A DNA stretch of 64,000 nt from Sulfitobacter geojensis (lineage in GTDB: Bacteria > Pseudomonadota > Alphaproteobacteria > Rhodobacterales > Rhodobacteraceae), in NCBI RefSeq assembly GCF_000622325.1, contig NZ_JASE01000002.1, forward strand, positions 1-64,000, in the 5' to 3' direction. Below, piece by piece: positions 8,664-16,902 of this stretch. The first letter of the stretch is position 1, and each line of letters begins with the position of its first letter. Below the pieces are notes generated by a model. The model was not told the origin of the DNA. It worked only from the letters and a program-made list of their open reading frames with translations, and searched no databases. Position numbers and translations under genes: made by a program.

Positions 8664-9409
8664 GATTCTGTCGCAAAATATTGAGATGCCGTGGAACGCC
8701 AGTACTCCGGACACACTTACCCTGCGAGCGCAGCGAATTTCTGAAATCCGGTTGTTCCAGAAGCTGTGATTTGTCCCTTTCGGATCATATGCGCGGTCTC
8801 GATCCCGGCCAGTGTCGCGGCCGCCGAATGAAAGGCCTTGAAGCCTAGCATTGGGCATGTGATGCGCTTGATGAAGCGATGATCCTGCTCGATGATATTG
8901 TTCAGATACTTCGTCTAGACGATGCCGATCTGTTGTCCATCGCCGCCGAATTTCCGAATTACATTTACGGCTTGGAGCTCGGCCAGATTGGCCCCACTCT
9001 TGTCAATGACGATGCGATCCGGGACGCCGTTCACCTTAATCGCGCGTTTGAAAAACTGCCGTGCTGCAGCTGTGTTTCGGCGTAGGGATAGCATGAAATC
9101 AAGGGTTTGGCCGTCGCGATCGACGGCACGGTAGAGATACATCCACTCCCCTTTTACCTTGATTTAAGTTTCGTCCATTCGCCAGGAATTCGCCGTCGAG
9201 CACTTGCGCCTGTGAGCCGTCCTGGCGATCAGCGGTGCGAACTTCACCACCCAGCGGTTCGGCGTAGCATGGTCAACATCAAAGCCGCGTTCGGCCATGA
9301 TCTCTTCAAGATCCCGGTAGGAAACCGCATAGCGTACATAGAAAAACACAGCGTAACTGCATCCAATGGTTGCTGACTTTTAAGTCTCACAATATTTGCG
9401 GCAGAATCC
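8664..9409 (-). mobile_element. IS6-family element relic
   Basis: Imperfect terminal repeats are visible: gattctgtcgcaaaatattg at about 8664 and, complementary, caatatttgcggcagaatcc ending at 9409. Between them lies a transposase frame with two internal stops. The end next to the transposase start (9358-9409) matches the sequence that follows the transposase stop in another IS6 relic at 37982-38036, so this element appears to be a join of two different IS6 relatives. No target duplication was found. Confidence 0.75.
8717..9349 (-). pseudogene. IS6-family transposase with two internal stops
   Basis: One reading frame runs from FFYVRYAVSYRDLEEIMAER down to FAALAG and a TAA at 8717-8719. It has two premature stops: one directly after WRMDET (TAA near 9164-9166, where the copy at 38286 has Y) and one before TKYLNNIIEQDHRF (TAG near 8915-8917, where related copies read QVKYLNN). 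The three DDE positions are still recognisable. The original start region is missing or replaced. The protein cannot be made in full. Confidence 0.85.
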
Positions 9410-9638
9410 AGCTGGAGCCTTGCCATTTGATCTTCGATCAGCCAACAAAGATTGTTCAAACCCGCTCAGTTTGGGGAGGATGAATCATTCAGGCCTGACA
9501 GGCTCAAGCCGATTAATGGGCCTGGAATCTAACAACAGGCCTGAAATTCTGCGACCACCTCTCTCCTTCGGTAAGGAAGCATAGGCCATACTACGAAAAT
9601 CTTGATCGCGTCGTGCTTTCGCACCCATAAACTTGAGT

Positions 9639-10565
9639 TCACACGACCTGACCCAGCCACAAACCTCGCTGAATCAACTCGCGCATAATGTAGAGGGTTA
9701 TGTCCTCAACGGTTCGGCAGGCGCGGCTTGGCACATGATCCGGGTGCCTTACCAGATGCACGGAACGGGTCAAAACCGGATCAACAATTCTTGTCTGCAG
9801 CAATTCACCGCGTTCCACCTGTTTCTGGGTCGCAGACGGCGCAAAGATCGCATATCCTGACCCCCGTGTGACAAGTTCGATAATCTGGCGCATCGCATCC
9901 ATTTCGATGATCACATTCAGCGGCGCGTTCTGCTCTTCTTCATAGCGGCGGATAGTGTCTCGCAGACCGTTTGTCGGCAGGATCATGTCCACCTTACCTA
10001 ACTCGCGAAACGAAATCGGTTGGTCTGGTGAACTGTCAAAAGGCCAAGCGTCTGGTGCTGAATAGAAGAAAAGCTCTTCGTCGATGACATGCGTTCCGGG
10101 GAACTTCTCGACGTCTTTAAGATCGTAAATGAGCGCTAGTTCTACCGTCCCATCGACTAGCCAAGGCTTGAAATATCCGCTAATCGCTTCGATCACCTTG
10201 AGCCGGATCTCAGGGTATTCCAACTGGATGGTTTCGACCAGCGGTACAGACAGGACCATCGACGAGGAGGGCGGCATACCAAAGGCGACAGTGCCGCGAA
10301 CGTTAGTGCCAAGTTCCTGAATGTCCTTGATACAGGTCTCGAGGCCGAGGCATATCTGCTTGGCGTGGGCCTCAAGGACCTGACCTTCTTCCGTAAGCTT
10401 GATACCGCGAGGCGAGCGGCTCAGTAGCTTAACGCCCAATTCCTCTTCCATCTTGTGAACGTTCTGCGACAATGAAGGTTGCGCGACGCCCAATACCGTC
10501 GACGCGACCGACAGAGACGGTGAGTCAGCAATCGCAAGAAAGTACCGAAGGCTGCGAATGTCCAT
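9639..10565 (-). CDS. LysR-family transcriptional regulator
   Basis: A 308-residue LysR-type regulator. Residues 1-60 contain the winged helix-turn-helix (LRYFLAIADSPSLSVASTVL, then QPSLSQNVHKMEEELGVKLL). Residues about 90-300 form the two-lobed ligand-binding domain. It ends the minus-strand series that begins with the ferredoxin reductase but is separated from the Rieske gene by 183 bases, so it probably has its own promoter. By position it may control the reductase-amidohydrolase operon, although a MocR gene next to that operon is an equally good candidate. The ligand is unknown. Confidence 0.9.
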   Translation of the reverse strand: MDIRSLRYFLAIADSPSLSVASTVLGVAQPSLSQNVHKMEEELGVKLLSRSPRGIKLTEEGQVLEAHAKQICLGLETCIKDIQELGTNVRGTVAFGMPPSSSMVLSVPLVETIQLEYPEIRLKVIEAISGYFKPWLVDGTVELALIYDLKDVEKFPGTHVIDEELFFYSAPDAWPFDSSPDQPISFRELGKVDMILPTNGLRDTIRRYEEEQNAPLNVIIEMDAMRQIIELVTRGSGYAIFAPSATQKQVERGELLQTRIVDPVLTRSVHLVRHPDHVPSRACRTVEDITLYIMRELIQRGLWLGQVV

Positions 10566-10748
10566 GATTCAATATTTCTTTAAGAACATTGGCCATTCGC
10601 GCGGCATAGCTGCCCTGCTATCATCTCTACACCCGTTGGGCGGTATCCAAGCATGGGGTTCTCCATCTTTTTGATTGCGCATCACATCTCAGCCCTTACC
10701 CAAGGGTGACTATGTTGGCACTGTGATTGCGAAGGCATGCCAAGCCTG

Positions 10749-11159
10749 TCACATGATCAGAACTAGCAATTCATCCTCAACCGACACCTCGAATGTCTCA
10801 ACGGTCAAGCCTTCCTCTAATTCCGAAGCTTTTTCGGAATTAACACTATAGCGGCGCACTTTTATAGTATCGGGTTCGCAGATGGATTCTCCTGTGCGAA
10901 TGTCGAATTCCCAACCGTGCCACGGACACCTGACAATCTCGTTTTGGCGTGAGTATCTGTATTCGCCTGGGCGTTCGGATTCTAAGAGCCCGACCCGCCG
11001 CCCTTGGCACAGGTCTCCGCCTTGATGCGGGCACTTGTTCGACATCGCAAACCATTCACCATCGAGGTTATAGATGACAATCGGACGCCCTCGCGCCGAC
11101 ACAAGTTTCTGGCCATTCAACGGAATGTCTGCGGTTTTTGCAACAACAACTCTTGGCAT
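10749..11159 (-). CDS. Rieske [2Fe-2S] ferredoxin-like protein
   Basis: This small protein of 136 residues has one Rieske cluster site: CPHQGG in the first half and CPWHGWEF about 40 residues later, the C-x-H and C-x2-H pairs that hold a [2Fe-2S] cluster. The ATG at 11159 lies one base after the stop of the upstream amidohydrolase gene, so translation is probably coupled. An extended upstream start would run into that gene and adds no domain. It could pass electrons to an oxygenase, or be a small Rieske subunit of an enzyme formed with the neighbouring amidohydrolases. No oxygenase large subunit is encoded nearby. Confidence 0.87.
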   Translation of the reverse strand: MPRVVVAKTADIPLNGQKLVSARGRPIVIYNLDGEWFAMSNKCPHQGGDLCQGRRVGLLESERPGEYRYSRQNEIVRCPWHGWEFDIRTGESICEPDTIKVRRYSVNSEKASELEEGLTVETFEVSVEDELLVLIM

Positions 11160-11160
11160 C

Positions 11161-12270
11161 TCAGACCCCGTAAAGCTTTTTGGCGTTGTCGATATAAAAG
11201 CCCTGCTTTTTTTCTTTCGTAAGCTGCAACGGCAAGACATGCGCAGGATCATCGAAGTCCCAATGCGGGTAGTCCGAAGCAAACAGAACCCTGTCCCAGC
11301 CGATCCAGTCAATTACATCGGCAATCTGGTTGCGTTGCTTTGGTTCTTCGATCGGTTGGCTCGTGACCCAGATATGTTCGCGAACATATTCGGACGGAGG
11401 TTTTTTGACGTCCGGAACCTCGCTACGCAGTCGTGACCACAACCGATCCAACCGCCACGCCAAGGTTGGCAGCCAAGCCAGTCCCCCTTCAACCAGAACC
11501 AGCTTTGTTCCCGGGAATTTTTCGAACACGCCCTCAAAGATCATACTTGCCACCAGCGATTGCATGGATTGGGAATGGGCAACCATGTCTTCCATATAGT
11601 ACGAAGGCCACCCACCGGCCGTCACCGGCCAACCGCCGTAACCGAAGGCATGCACAGCGAACGGCAGGCCGGCGGCTTGCGCGGCCTCAAAGATCGGCCA
11701 GTATTTACGATTGCCCAAAGGTTCGGCGCAGCGGCTCAGGACCTCGACCTGCACAAAGGCCGGGTTCCCCGCACAACGCTCGATCTCCTTGACGCTGGCC
11801 TTCGGATCTTCATATGGCAGAACCACGGAGCCTTTCAGGCGAGGTTCTTTCGACGTCCATTCAATCTGTTGCCATTCATTCAAGGCATAGCAAAGCGCTG
11901 CGGCCAGTTCTTGGTTCTGAAGCCCCAGGCCTATGCGCAGGGGCAACATAACCCCCAGTTCCACGTTATTCGGGTCGAGATGTTGCTTACGCATAAAGTC
12001 GAGGTCACTTCCGGGGAACCCCCCGTCAGGAAGAAAGGAATCCCGGCGAGATGCTTGCGGTTGCCCCTTGGGATAGTTGTTTCCGGTCTGGAAACCCGAA
12101 CGCAGCGGTGATCCGTATGTAGACAGATGGTCAATCCAACGCTTGCTGAGATGGGGAAAGATATCCTTTTCCATCGACCGGGGGGCGGGATGGATATCGC
12201 AATCAAAAACAGCTTGCCTTGCCTGTTTCATAACAAGGGTTGGCGTGCGTTTTTCACGAATTTTAACCAT
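11161..12270 (-). CDS. ACMSD-family amidohydrolase (metal-dependent decarboxylase or hydrolase type), second of a pair
   Basis: About 369 residues of the amidohydrolase-2 (ACMSD, PF04909) fold. Metal-site motifs are visible: DCDIHPAP near the start, AVHAFGYGG in the middle and FASDYPHWDFD near the end. Family members decarboxylate or hydrolyse aromatic-derived acids. The ATG at 12270 follows AAGGAGA and overlaps the stop of the upstream amidohydrolase (ATGGTTAA), so the two are translationally coupled. They are distant paralogues in the same operon and may form a heteromer or act on successive substrates. The reaction is not predictable from sequence. Confidence 0.9.
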   Translation of the reverse strand: MVKIREKRTPTLVMKQARQAVFDCDIHPAPRSMEKDIFPHLSKRWIDHLSTYGSPLRSGFQTGNNYPKGQPQASRRDSFLPDGGFPGSDLDFMRKQHLDPNNVELGVMLPLRIGLGLQNQELAAALCYALNEWQQIEWTSKEPRLKGSVVLPYEDPKASVKEIERCAGNPAFVQVEVLSRCAEPLGNRKYWPIFEAAQAAGLPFAVHAFGYGGWPVTAGGWPSYYMEDMVAHSQSMQSLVASMIFEGVFEKFPGTKLVLVEGGLAWLPTLAWRLDRLWSRLRSEVPDVKKPPSEYVREHIWVTSQPIEEPKQRNQIADVIDWIGWDRVLFASDYPHWDFDDPAHVLPLQLTKEKKQGFYIDNAKKLYGV

Positions 12271-13351
12271 TGTTATCTCCTTTCGCAAGGCGTGCATAGG
12301 TCGTTTGAGGATTGTCTATCTTGATCTTGCGGATCATCTCTTTCGACATGCCGGCAGGGATCGGGTCCTCATCATATTGCCAATGTGGATAGTCGGTCGA
12401 AAACAGGATCAGATCATCACATCCGATATGTTCAAACAGCTTTACCATCTGTTCTTTCTGTGGCGGTGCATCGACAGGTTGCAGCGTAAAGCGCACGTTG
12501 CTGCGCACGATTTCGGTTGGGGGGACGTTTAGCCACGGAACTTCCATCCGTAGACCGTGCCAGTATTTATCGAGTCGCCACAGATAAGCCGGTAACCAAG
12601 TGAAACCGGATTCGGTAAGGACGACCTTAAGATCGGGGAATTTCTGGAACACCCCTTCGCAGATCAAACTTGTAAGCGAGGTCTGCATCGACACGGATTG
12701 CGCCGCGTATTCCTGTACATGGAAGGTCGGCCAGCCGACACCGGTCACCGGATGCCGGTACATGCTGCCAGCATGGATTGCGATGGGCAGACCGGCTTTT
12801 TCGGCGGCCTCGTAAATAGGCCAGTAATAGCGTTTGCCCAACGGCATTTCGCCCAATCCCAGCATGAGAATCTGAACAAAGCGTTGATCGCACGCGCAGC
12901 GTTCGATTTCTTCTACACACATATCGGGGTTTTGCATAGGGACAACGATCGACGCGCGCAAACGCGGTTGGGCGTCCAGCCATTCGGCAACCAACCAATC
13001 GTTCACAGCGCGGGCGAACGCCTGCCCCATGTCCTCACTGTTGAGCATCTGAACACCATACAAACAGTTGCAGATGGCCAAATCAGTACCGTTAGCATCC
13101 AACGCCTGCACGACCAGCTGATCTGCAGGGATCGCGTGAAATGGCTCCATCGGTGCGTGCCATTTGGGATTAGCCGTCAGCGGAGACCGCGATGGATAAG
13201 TATTGGATTCCGCACTGGGAATGCCACGCTGTAATATCATATCGCGCCACCGCGGTTCAAAATACGGCAAGAGCGCATCGATGCTCGGCACCACAGCATG
13301 AACATCACAGTCTACCGATCCAGAAAGAAATGATTCCATATCCTTAGGCAT
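12263..13351 (-). CDS. ACMSD-family amidohydrolase, first of a pair
   Basis: A 362-residue protein of the amidohydrolase-2 family. The metal ligands are expected in DCDVHAVVPS (residues about 14-23), AIHAGSMY (about 218) and FSTDYPHWQYD (about 321). The middle carries the family phrase YYWPIYEAAEKAGLPIAIH, shared almost exactly by its neighbour. It lies 108 bases after the ferredoxin gene and overlaps the second amidohydrolase. The two paralogues, sandwiched between two Rieske-type electron carriers and a ferredoxin reductase, point to breakdown of a cyclic or unsaturated acid. Confidence 0.9.
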   Translation of the reverse strand: MPKDMESFLSGSVDCDVHAVVPSIDALLPYFEPRWRDMILQRGIPSAESNTYPSRSPLTANPKWHAPMEPFHAIPADQLVVQALDANGTDLAICNCLYGVQMLNSEDMGQAFARAVNDWLVAEWLDAQPRLRASIVVPMQNPDMCVEEIERCACDQRFVQILMLGLGEMPLGKRYYWPIYEAAEKAGLPIAIHAGSMYRHPVTGVGWPTFHVQEYAAQSVSMQTSLTSLICEGVFQKFPDLKVVLTESGFTWLPAYLWRLDKYWHGLRMEVPWLNVPPTEIVRSNVRFTLQPVDAPPQKEQMVKLFEHIGCDDLILFSTDYPHWQYDEDPIPAGMSKEMIRKIKIDNPQTTYARLAKGDNNG

Positions 13352-13459
13352 GCAGCGATCCTTTTAGTTTATGGCCAGATGATTGGCCTTGTCTGGTTGT
13401 TGGGCGATTGCGCAGCGACGGAACATGTATTCCGCATCTTGAAAATTGCGTTATTGCAA

Positions 13460-13810
13460 CTACGTATCGGCCATTCTGTGTGCCTCTTCGGGCAGGAAAA
13501 TTTCGACGATGTTGTCAGTTACACGGGTCTCGAAAACTTCCAAATCTATCTCTGCCGGATCGCTCATGGCCTTGCCGGTGCAGACATTGAAACAGGCACC
13601 ATGAAGCGGACATTCGACAGTATCACCATCCAGCCATCCATCCGACAGCAGTGCAAAAGCGTGCGTGCAAACATTTGCGGTCGCAAAATAGCTGTCTTCA
13701 ATCCGGTAAATTGCTATCTGACGGTCGTCTATCTCGAAACCAACCATGTTTGTGTCATCGATCTCCGAGACGTCCAGAATCTGGACCCACCGCCCATTTT
13801 TTGTATTCAA
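13460..13810 (-). CDS. Rieske-type ferredoxin of an aromatic oxygenase system
   Basis: A 116-residue naphthalene-dioxygenase-type ferredoxin. The cluster ligands are in CTHAFALLSDG and CPLHGACFNVCTGK, the classic biphenyl/naphthalene ferredoxin arrangement. It would carry electrons from the reductase at 13881-15119 to a terminal oxygenase. I accept a TTG start at 13810 because GGAGGA lies eight bases upstream; a nearby ATG is in a different frame. It lies 70 bases after the reductase stop. Confidence 0.9.
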   Translation of the reverse strand: MNTKNGRWVQILDVSEIDDTNMVGFEIDDRQIAIYRIEDSYFATANVCTHAFALLSDGWLDGDTVECPLHGACFNVCTGKAMSDPAEIDLEVFETRVTDNIVEIFLPEEAHRMADT

Positions 13811-13880
13811 TTTTCATTCCTCCGTTGCGTGGTTTGGCACTGGAACAATTTAACGCACGAAATCCATTGAGGTTCATTAG

Positions 13881-15119
13881 TCATTCTGAATTTACCTCAA
13901 CAAAATCAGGTTCTTCTGACAACACGGGGCTCGATTTTTCCCACATTTCTTCTGGAAGCTCCTGCTGCGAAGTGATAACCTGCCTCAGCCGAGAAATATC
14001 CCGACCAAGATTGATCGACACAGCACCAACTGGCTGTCTTTGTTCATCCACGGCAATCAACGTCCAACCCTCCCCCTTCGGTGCGGGATGTCTCAGCAAT
14101 TTTGTCCCGCCTAAAGGGTCGCCGATGCTCTGAATGTTGACATCGTATTGATCCGACCAGAACCACGGAGGGTCGTCAAAACAGGCAGCTCCGCCCAATA
14201 TGCAATCGGCCGCAACAAGGGGTTGCAAACTGGCTGTGCGCCAGGATTCGACGCGACGTAGTTGGTCCGCCCGACCACTGGGATGTGCGGTCACTTCGCC
14301 CGCAGCGAAAATATCAACATCTGACGTCCGGCAATGCCGATCAACCACGATACCGTTTTGTACGTCCAGTCCAGCTTGTTGCGCCAGTTCCACATTGGGC
14401 TGAATACCAATTCCAGCAACGAGGACATCACCACCGATTGCCCGATCGGCCAGCTGAAGGATTGAACGACCGTCAAATGAGCGCGTTATCGACTTAATAT
14501 TTATGTTAAAGATAAACCGCACACCTTTTGCTTCATGCATCCCCTGAACGAACGCACTGATCTGACTTGGCGCTGCGCGAGCCATCAGGCGTGGCCCTGC
14601 CTCGACTACAGTTACATCACAGCCCAGTGTTCGCGCGACTGCGGCAACTTCGAGACCGATAAACCCGCCCCCAATGACGATTACTTTGGCACCGGGCTTC
14701 AATGCCTTCCGTAATTGAACTGCACTTTCGATGTCCCTGATAGAGTGCAGCGCGGACGCATCGCCCGCGACTTCAACTGTCCGGTTTCTGGAACCCATTG
14801 CCAATAGCAACTTGTCATACGCCATTTTTTCGCCGGTTGAAGTGGCAATTGTTTTTCCGGTCCGGTCGATTTCGGTCACTGTTGTTCCGGAATGATAGTC
14901 AATGTTCAACACTGAAAAATCAGCAGCCTGATCTAATATCAAATCCGCTTGTCCACAGTTTCCGCTCAGGAAATCCTTGGTCAACGGCGGGCGGTCATAT
15001 GGAAGGGTCGCTTCGGCCCCCAGCAAGGTGATCGATATGTGCTGGTCGCGTTTGCGCAGTTCGACGGCAGCTCTATGGCCGGCGAGCCCCGCCCCAATGA
15101 TTAAAACTCGGCTCGGCAT
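13881..15119 (-). CDS. FAD-dependent NAD(P)H-ferredoxin reductase
   Basis: A 412-residue reductase of the putidaredoxin/rhodocoxin reductase group. An FAD-binding Rossmann motif opens the protein (LIIGAGLAGHRAAVELRKRD), the NADH-binding motif VIGGGFIGLEVAAVARTLG comes near residue 147, and IFAAGEVTAHPSG closes the FAD domain. The last 90 residues form the ferredoxin-reductase C-terminal domain. It is the first gene of the minus-strand operon that continues with ferredoxin, two amidohydrolases and a Rieske protein, and it is divergent from the MocR gene with repeated GTACAGA boxes between them. Confidence 0.93.
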   Translation of the reverse strand: MPSRVLIIGAGLAGHRAAVELRKRDQHISITLLGAEATLPYDRPPLTKDFLSGNCGQADLILDQAADFSVLNIDYHSGTTVTEIDRTGKTIATSTGEKMAYDKLLLAMGSRNRTVEVAGDASALHSIRDIESAVQLRKALKPGAKVIVIGGGFIGLEVAAVARTLGCDVTVVEAGPRLMARAAPSQISAFVQGMHEAKGVRFIFNINIKSITRSFDGRSILQLADRAIGGDVLVAGIGIQPNVELAQQAGLDVQNGIVVDRHCRTSDVDIFAAGEVTAHPSGRADQLRRVESWRTASLQPLVAADCILGGAACFDDPPWFWSDQYDVNIQSIGDPLGGTKLLRHPAPKGEGWTLIAVDEQRQPVGAVSINLGRDISRLRQVITSQQELPEEMWEKSSPVLSEEPDFVEVNSE

Positions 15120-15170
15120 GCATCTTTTCCTAAATACTGCTCAAGCACAATACACCCTCTTCAGACATTT

Positions 15171-15237
15171 TCTGTACTGGAACATGGGGCCCTCTGTGTA
15201 TATAGGTACAGAGTCTGATATCTTATATAAGTACAGA
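15171..15237. promoter_or_regulatory. Candidate MocR operator: repeated GTACAGA boxes
   Basis: Two direct copies, ATATAGGTACAGA (15200-15212) and ATATAAGTACAGA (15225-15237), are 25 bases apart, about two and a half helical turns. An inverted copy, TCTGTACT, lies at 15171-15178. The second direct copy ends 12 bases before the MocR start codon. Direct repeats of this kind are typical of MocR-type operators. The site lies between the divergent MocR and ferredoxin reductase genes. Confidence 0.6.
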
Positions 15238-15249
15238 TGCGGAGGCCAA

Positions 15250-16665
15250 ATGTACCGATACGAACAGGTTGTGCACAAAGTTAACAAACTGATTGCATCC
15301 GGCATTCTCAAGCCGGGTGAACGGCTACCTTCGGTTCGGGAAATGAGTCACCAAACGGGCTTTAGCACGGTCACGATTCAGAATGCCTATGCAATATTGG
15401 AAAGCGAGGGCGTGATCTTGGCGCGACCTCGGTCCGGGTATTATGTCGACAACAATCCACCCAATTCAGACACCTTCCAGCTAGAACCCGAACCTCAGCA
15501 AGAGCGATCAGAAACCCAACTGCGTCAACTATATTCATTGCAGCGCCTTTGGCATGAAGCGCAACTGGATACATTTGGCCATATGCACATCAGCGATGAC
15601 CTCATTCCACGCGAAGAAATGATGTCGCACATGATGCGCCGATTGCGAGACTTAAAAAGACATCCCTCCGCAATTGGCTCCGTCGTAGGCAGTTTGGAGC
15701 TGCGCGAGATCATATCGAGGATGGCCATTCGCCGGGGCCAATTCGTTCGACCTAGCGAAATTATGGTGACAAGCAGTGCACAGGCTGCGCTAAACCTGTG
15801 CTTGGATACTGCGGCGGGGTCTGGCGGCACTGTTATCGTCGAATCTCCTAGTTATTTCCCTTTTTTCGGTGCCTTGCGCCGCCGCAGGTTGAATGTGATC
15901 GAAATCTATTCTCATCCGAAGAACGGGATGGACCCCAATCAATTGAAGCATTTGTTGGATAATAATGATGTCTCTACCCTACTCACCATACCAACCAATC
16001 ATTTTCCGACCGGAATTACCTGTCCTGACGAGATTCAGAAAAGCATCGTCAATCTGTGTGCGTCAAAAAAGGTGCCAATAATTGAATATGACATATTCGG
16101 CGAACTGACGTACGGCATCGCGCTAGAATCGAGCTTGAAACGATATGATGTGCACGACATCGTGCTCCAAATTGGTAGTTTCGCTGAAACTCTGGGCCCC
16201 CAATATGGCTTGGGCTGGATCATCAACAGACGGTACAAGGACCAGATTGCAGAGCAGTATTTCCTCGACGAAACTGCCAATGTTAATGTCGCAGTCGAAG
16301 CTGCATTGCTGGACTTTTTCAGTCGGCGCAGCTTTGACCGGCATCTGCGCGCCCTCAGAGAAGCGCTCGCCAAAAGAATGCAAACTTCTGTGGGTATCCT
16401 GAGAAACGTCGCGCCAGCGGGCTGCATGATCTCGCAGCCGTCCGGTGGCTTCATGTCCTGGATCCGCGTGTCACCGGATTTTGATGCGCTCAAGGCAGCC
16501 TTCCTTGCGGTGTCAGCTGGAATATCCATTCCACCTGGTCCGTTGTTTTCTGTCACGCAATCCTATAAGAATTTCATCGGCTTAAATCTGTCGTTTCCAA
16601 CGGATGACGCGAACAAGAAGCGGTTGGAACAGTTAGGAGCCCTGCTAAAGGAGCAATCGTTTTAG
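15250..16665 (+). CDS. MocR-family regulator (GntR plus aminotransferase fold) lacking the PLP lysine
   Basis: A 471-residue protein with an N-terminal GntR winged helix (residues about 1-70, with LPSVREMSHQTGFSTVTIQN) and a class I aminotransferase-like domain (about 110-465). In the family, a lysine in a motif like SFSKTLxPxxRLGW carries pyridoxal phosphate. Here the motif reads SFAETLGPQYGLGW, with glutamate (GAA at 16186-16188, residue 313) in place of that lysine and glycine in place of the nearby arginine. So it cannot form the usual Schiff base and may sense another ligand or a free aldimine. The ATG at 15250 follows ggagg. It is divergent from the ferredoxin reductase operon and ahead of tctC. 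Confidence 0.9.
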   Translation: MYRYEQVVHKVNKLIASGILKPGERLPSVREMSHQTGFSTVTIQNAYAILESEGVILARPRSGYYVDNNPPNSDTFQLEPEPQQERSETQLRQLYSLQRLWHEAQLDTFGHMHISDDLIPREEMMSHMMRRLRDLKRHPSAIGSVVGSLELREIISRMAIRRGQFVRPSEIMVTSSAQAALNLCLDTAAGSGGTVIVESPSYFPFFGALRRRRLNVIEIYSHPKNGMDPNQLKHLLDNNDVSTLLTIPTNHFPTGITCPDEIQKSIVNLCASKKVPIIEYDIFGELTYGIALESSLKRYDVHDIVLQIGSFAETLGPQYGLGWIINRRYKDQIAEQYFLDETANVNVAVEAALLDFFSRRSFDRHLRALREALAKRMQTSVGILRNVAPAGCMISQPSGGFMSWIRVSPDFDALKAAFLAVSAGISIPPGPLFSVTQSYKNFIGLNLSFPTDDANKKRLEQLGALLKEQSF

Positions 16666-16713
16666 CGCTTCGTTTTTGCCAGACCACCGTGCAATGATAG
16701 GAACATAGGTCTA

Positions 16714-16756
16714 TCTGTACTTACTATTCTACGACGTTTCTGCCACTATCAGTACA
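16714..16756. promoter_or_regulatory. Further GTACAGA-like boxes ahead of the tct operon
   Basis: TCTGTACT (16714-16721) and AGTACA (16751-16756) form an inverted pair in the 237-base gap between the MocR gene and tctC. They match the boxes at 15171-15237, suggesting that the MocR protein also controls the transporter. Confidence 0.45.
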
Positions 16757-16902
16757 AACCGCACTATGGTTCTCTGCTGCAATCCAATGCAAACAGTTAC
16801 TGGTCTTCAACAATGGATCGGCACCCTTACAAGCCGGGCACCCGATAGTGTAGATTGTGCTGTTGTCAGATCACAAATGACATGCTTCCAAGGGAGGAAT
16901 AG

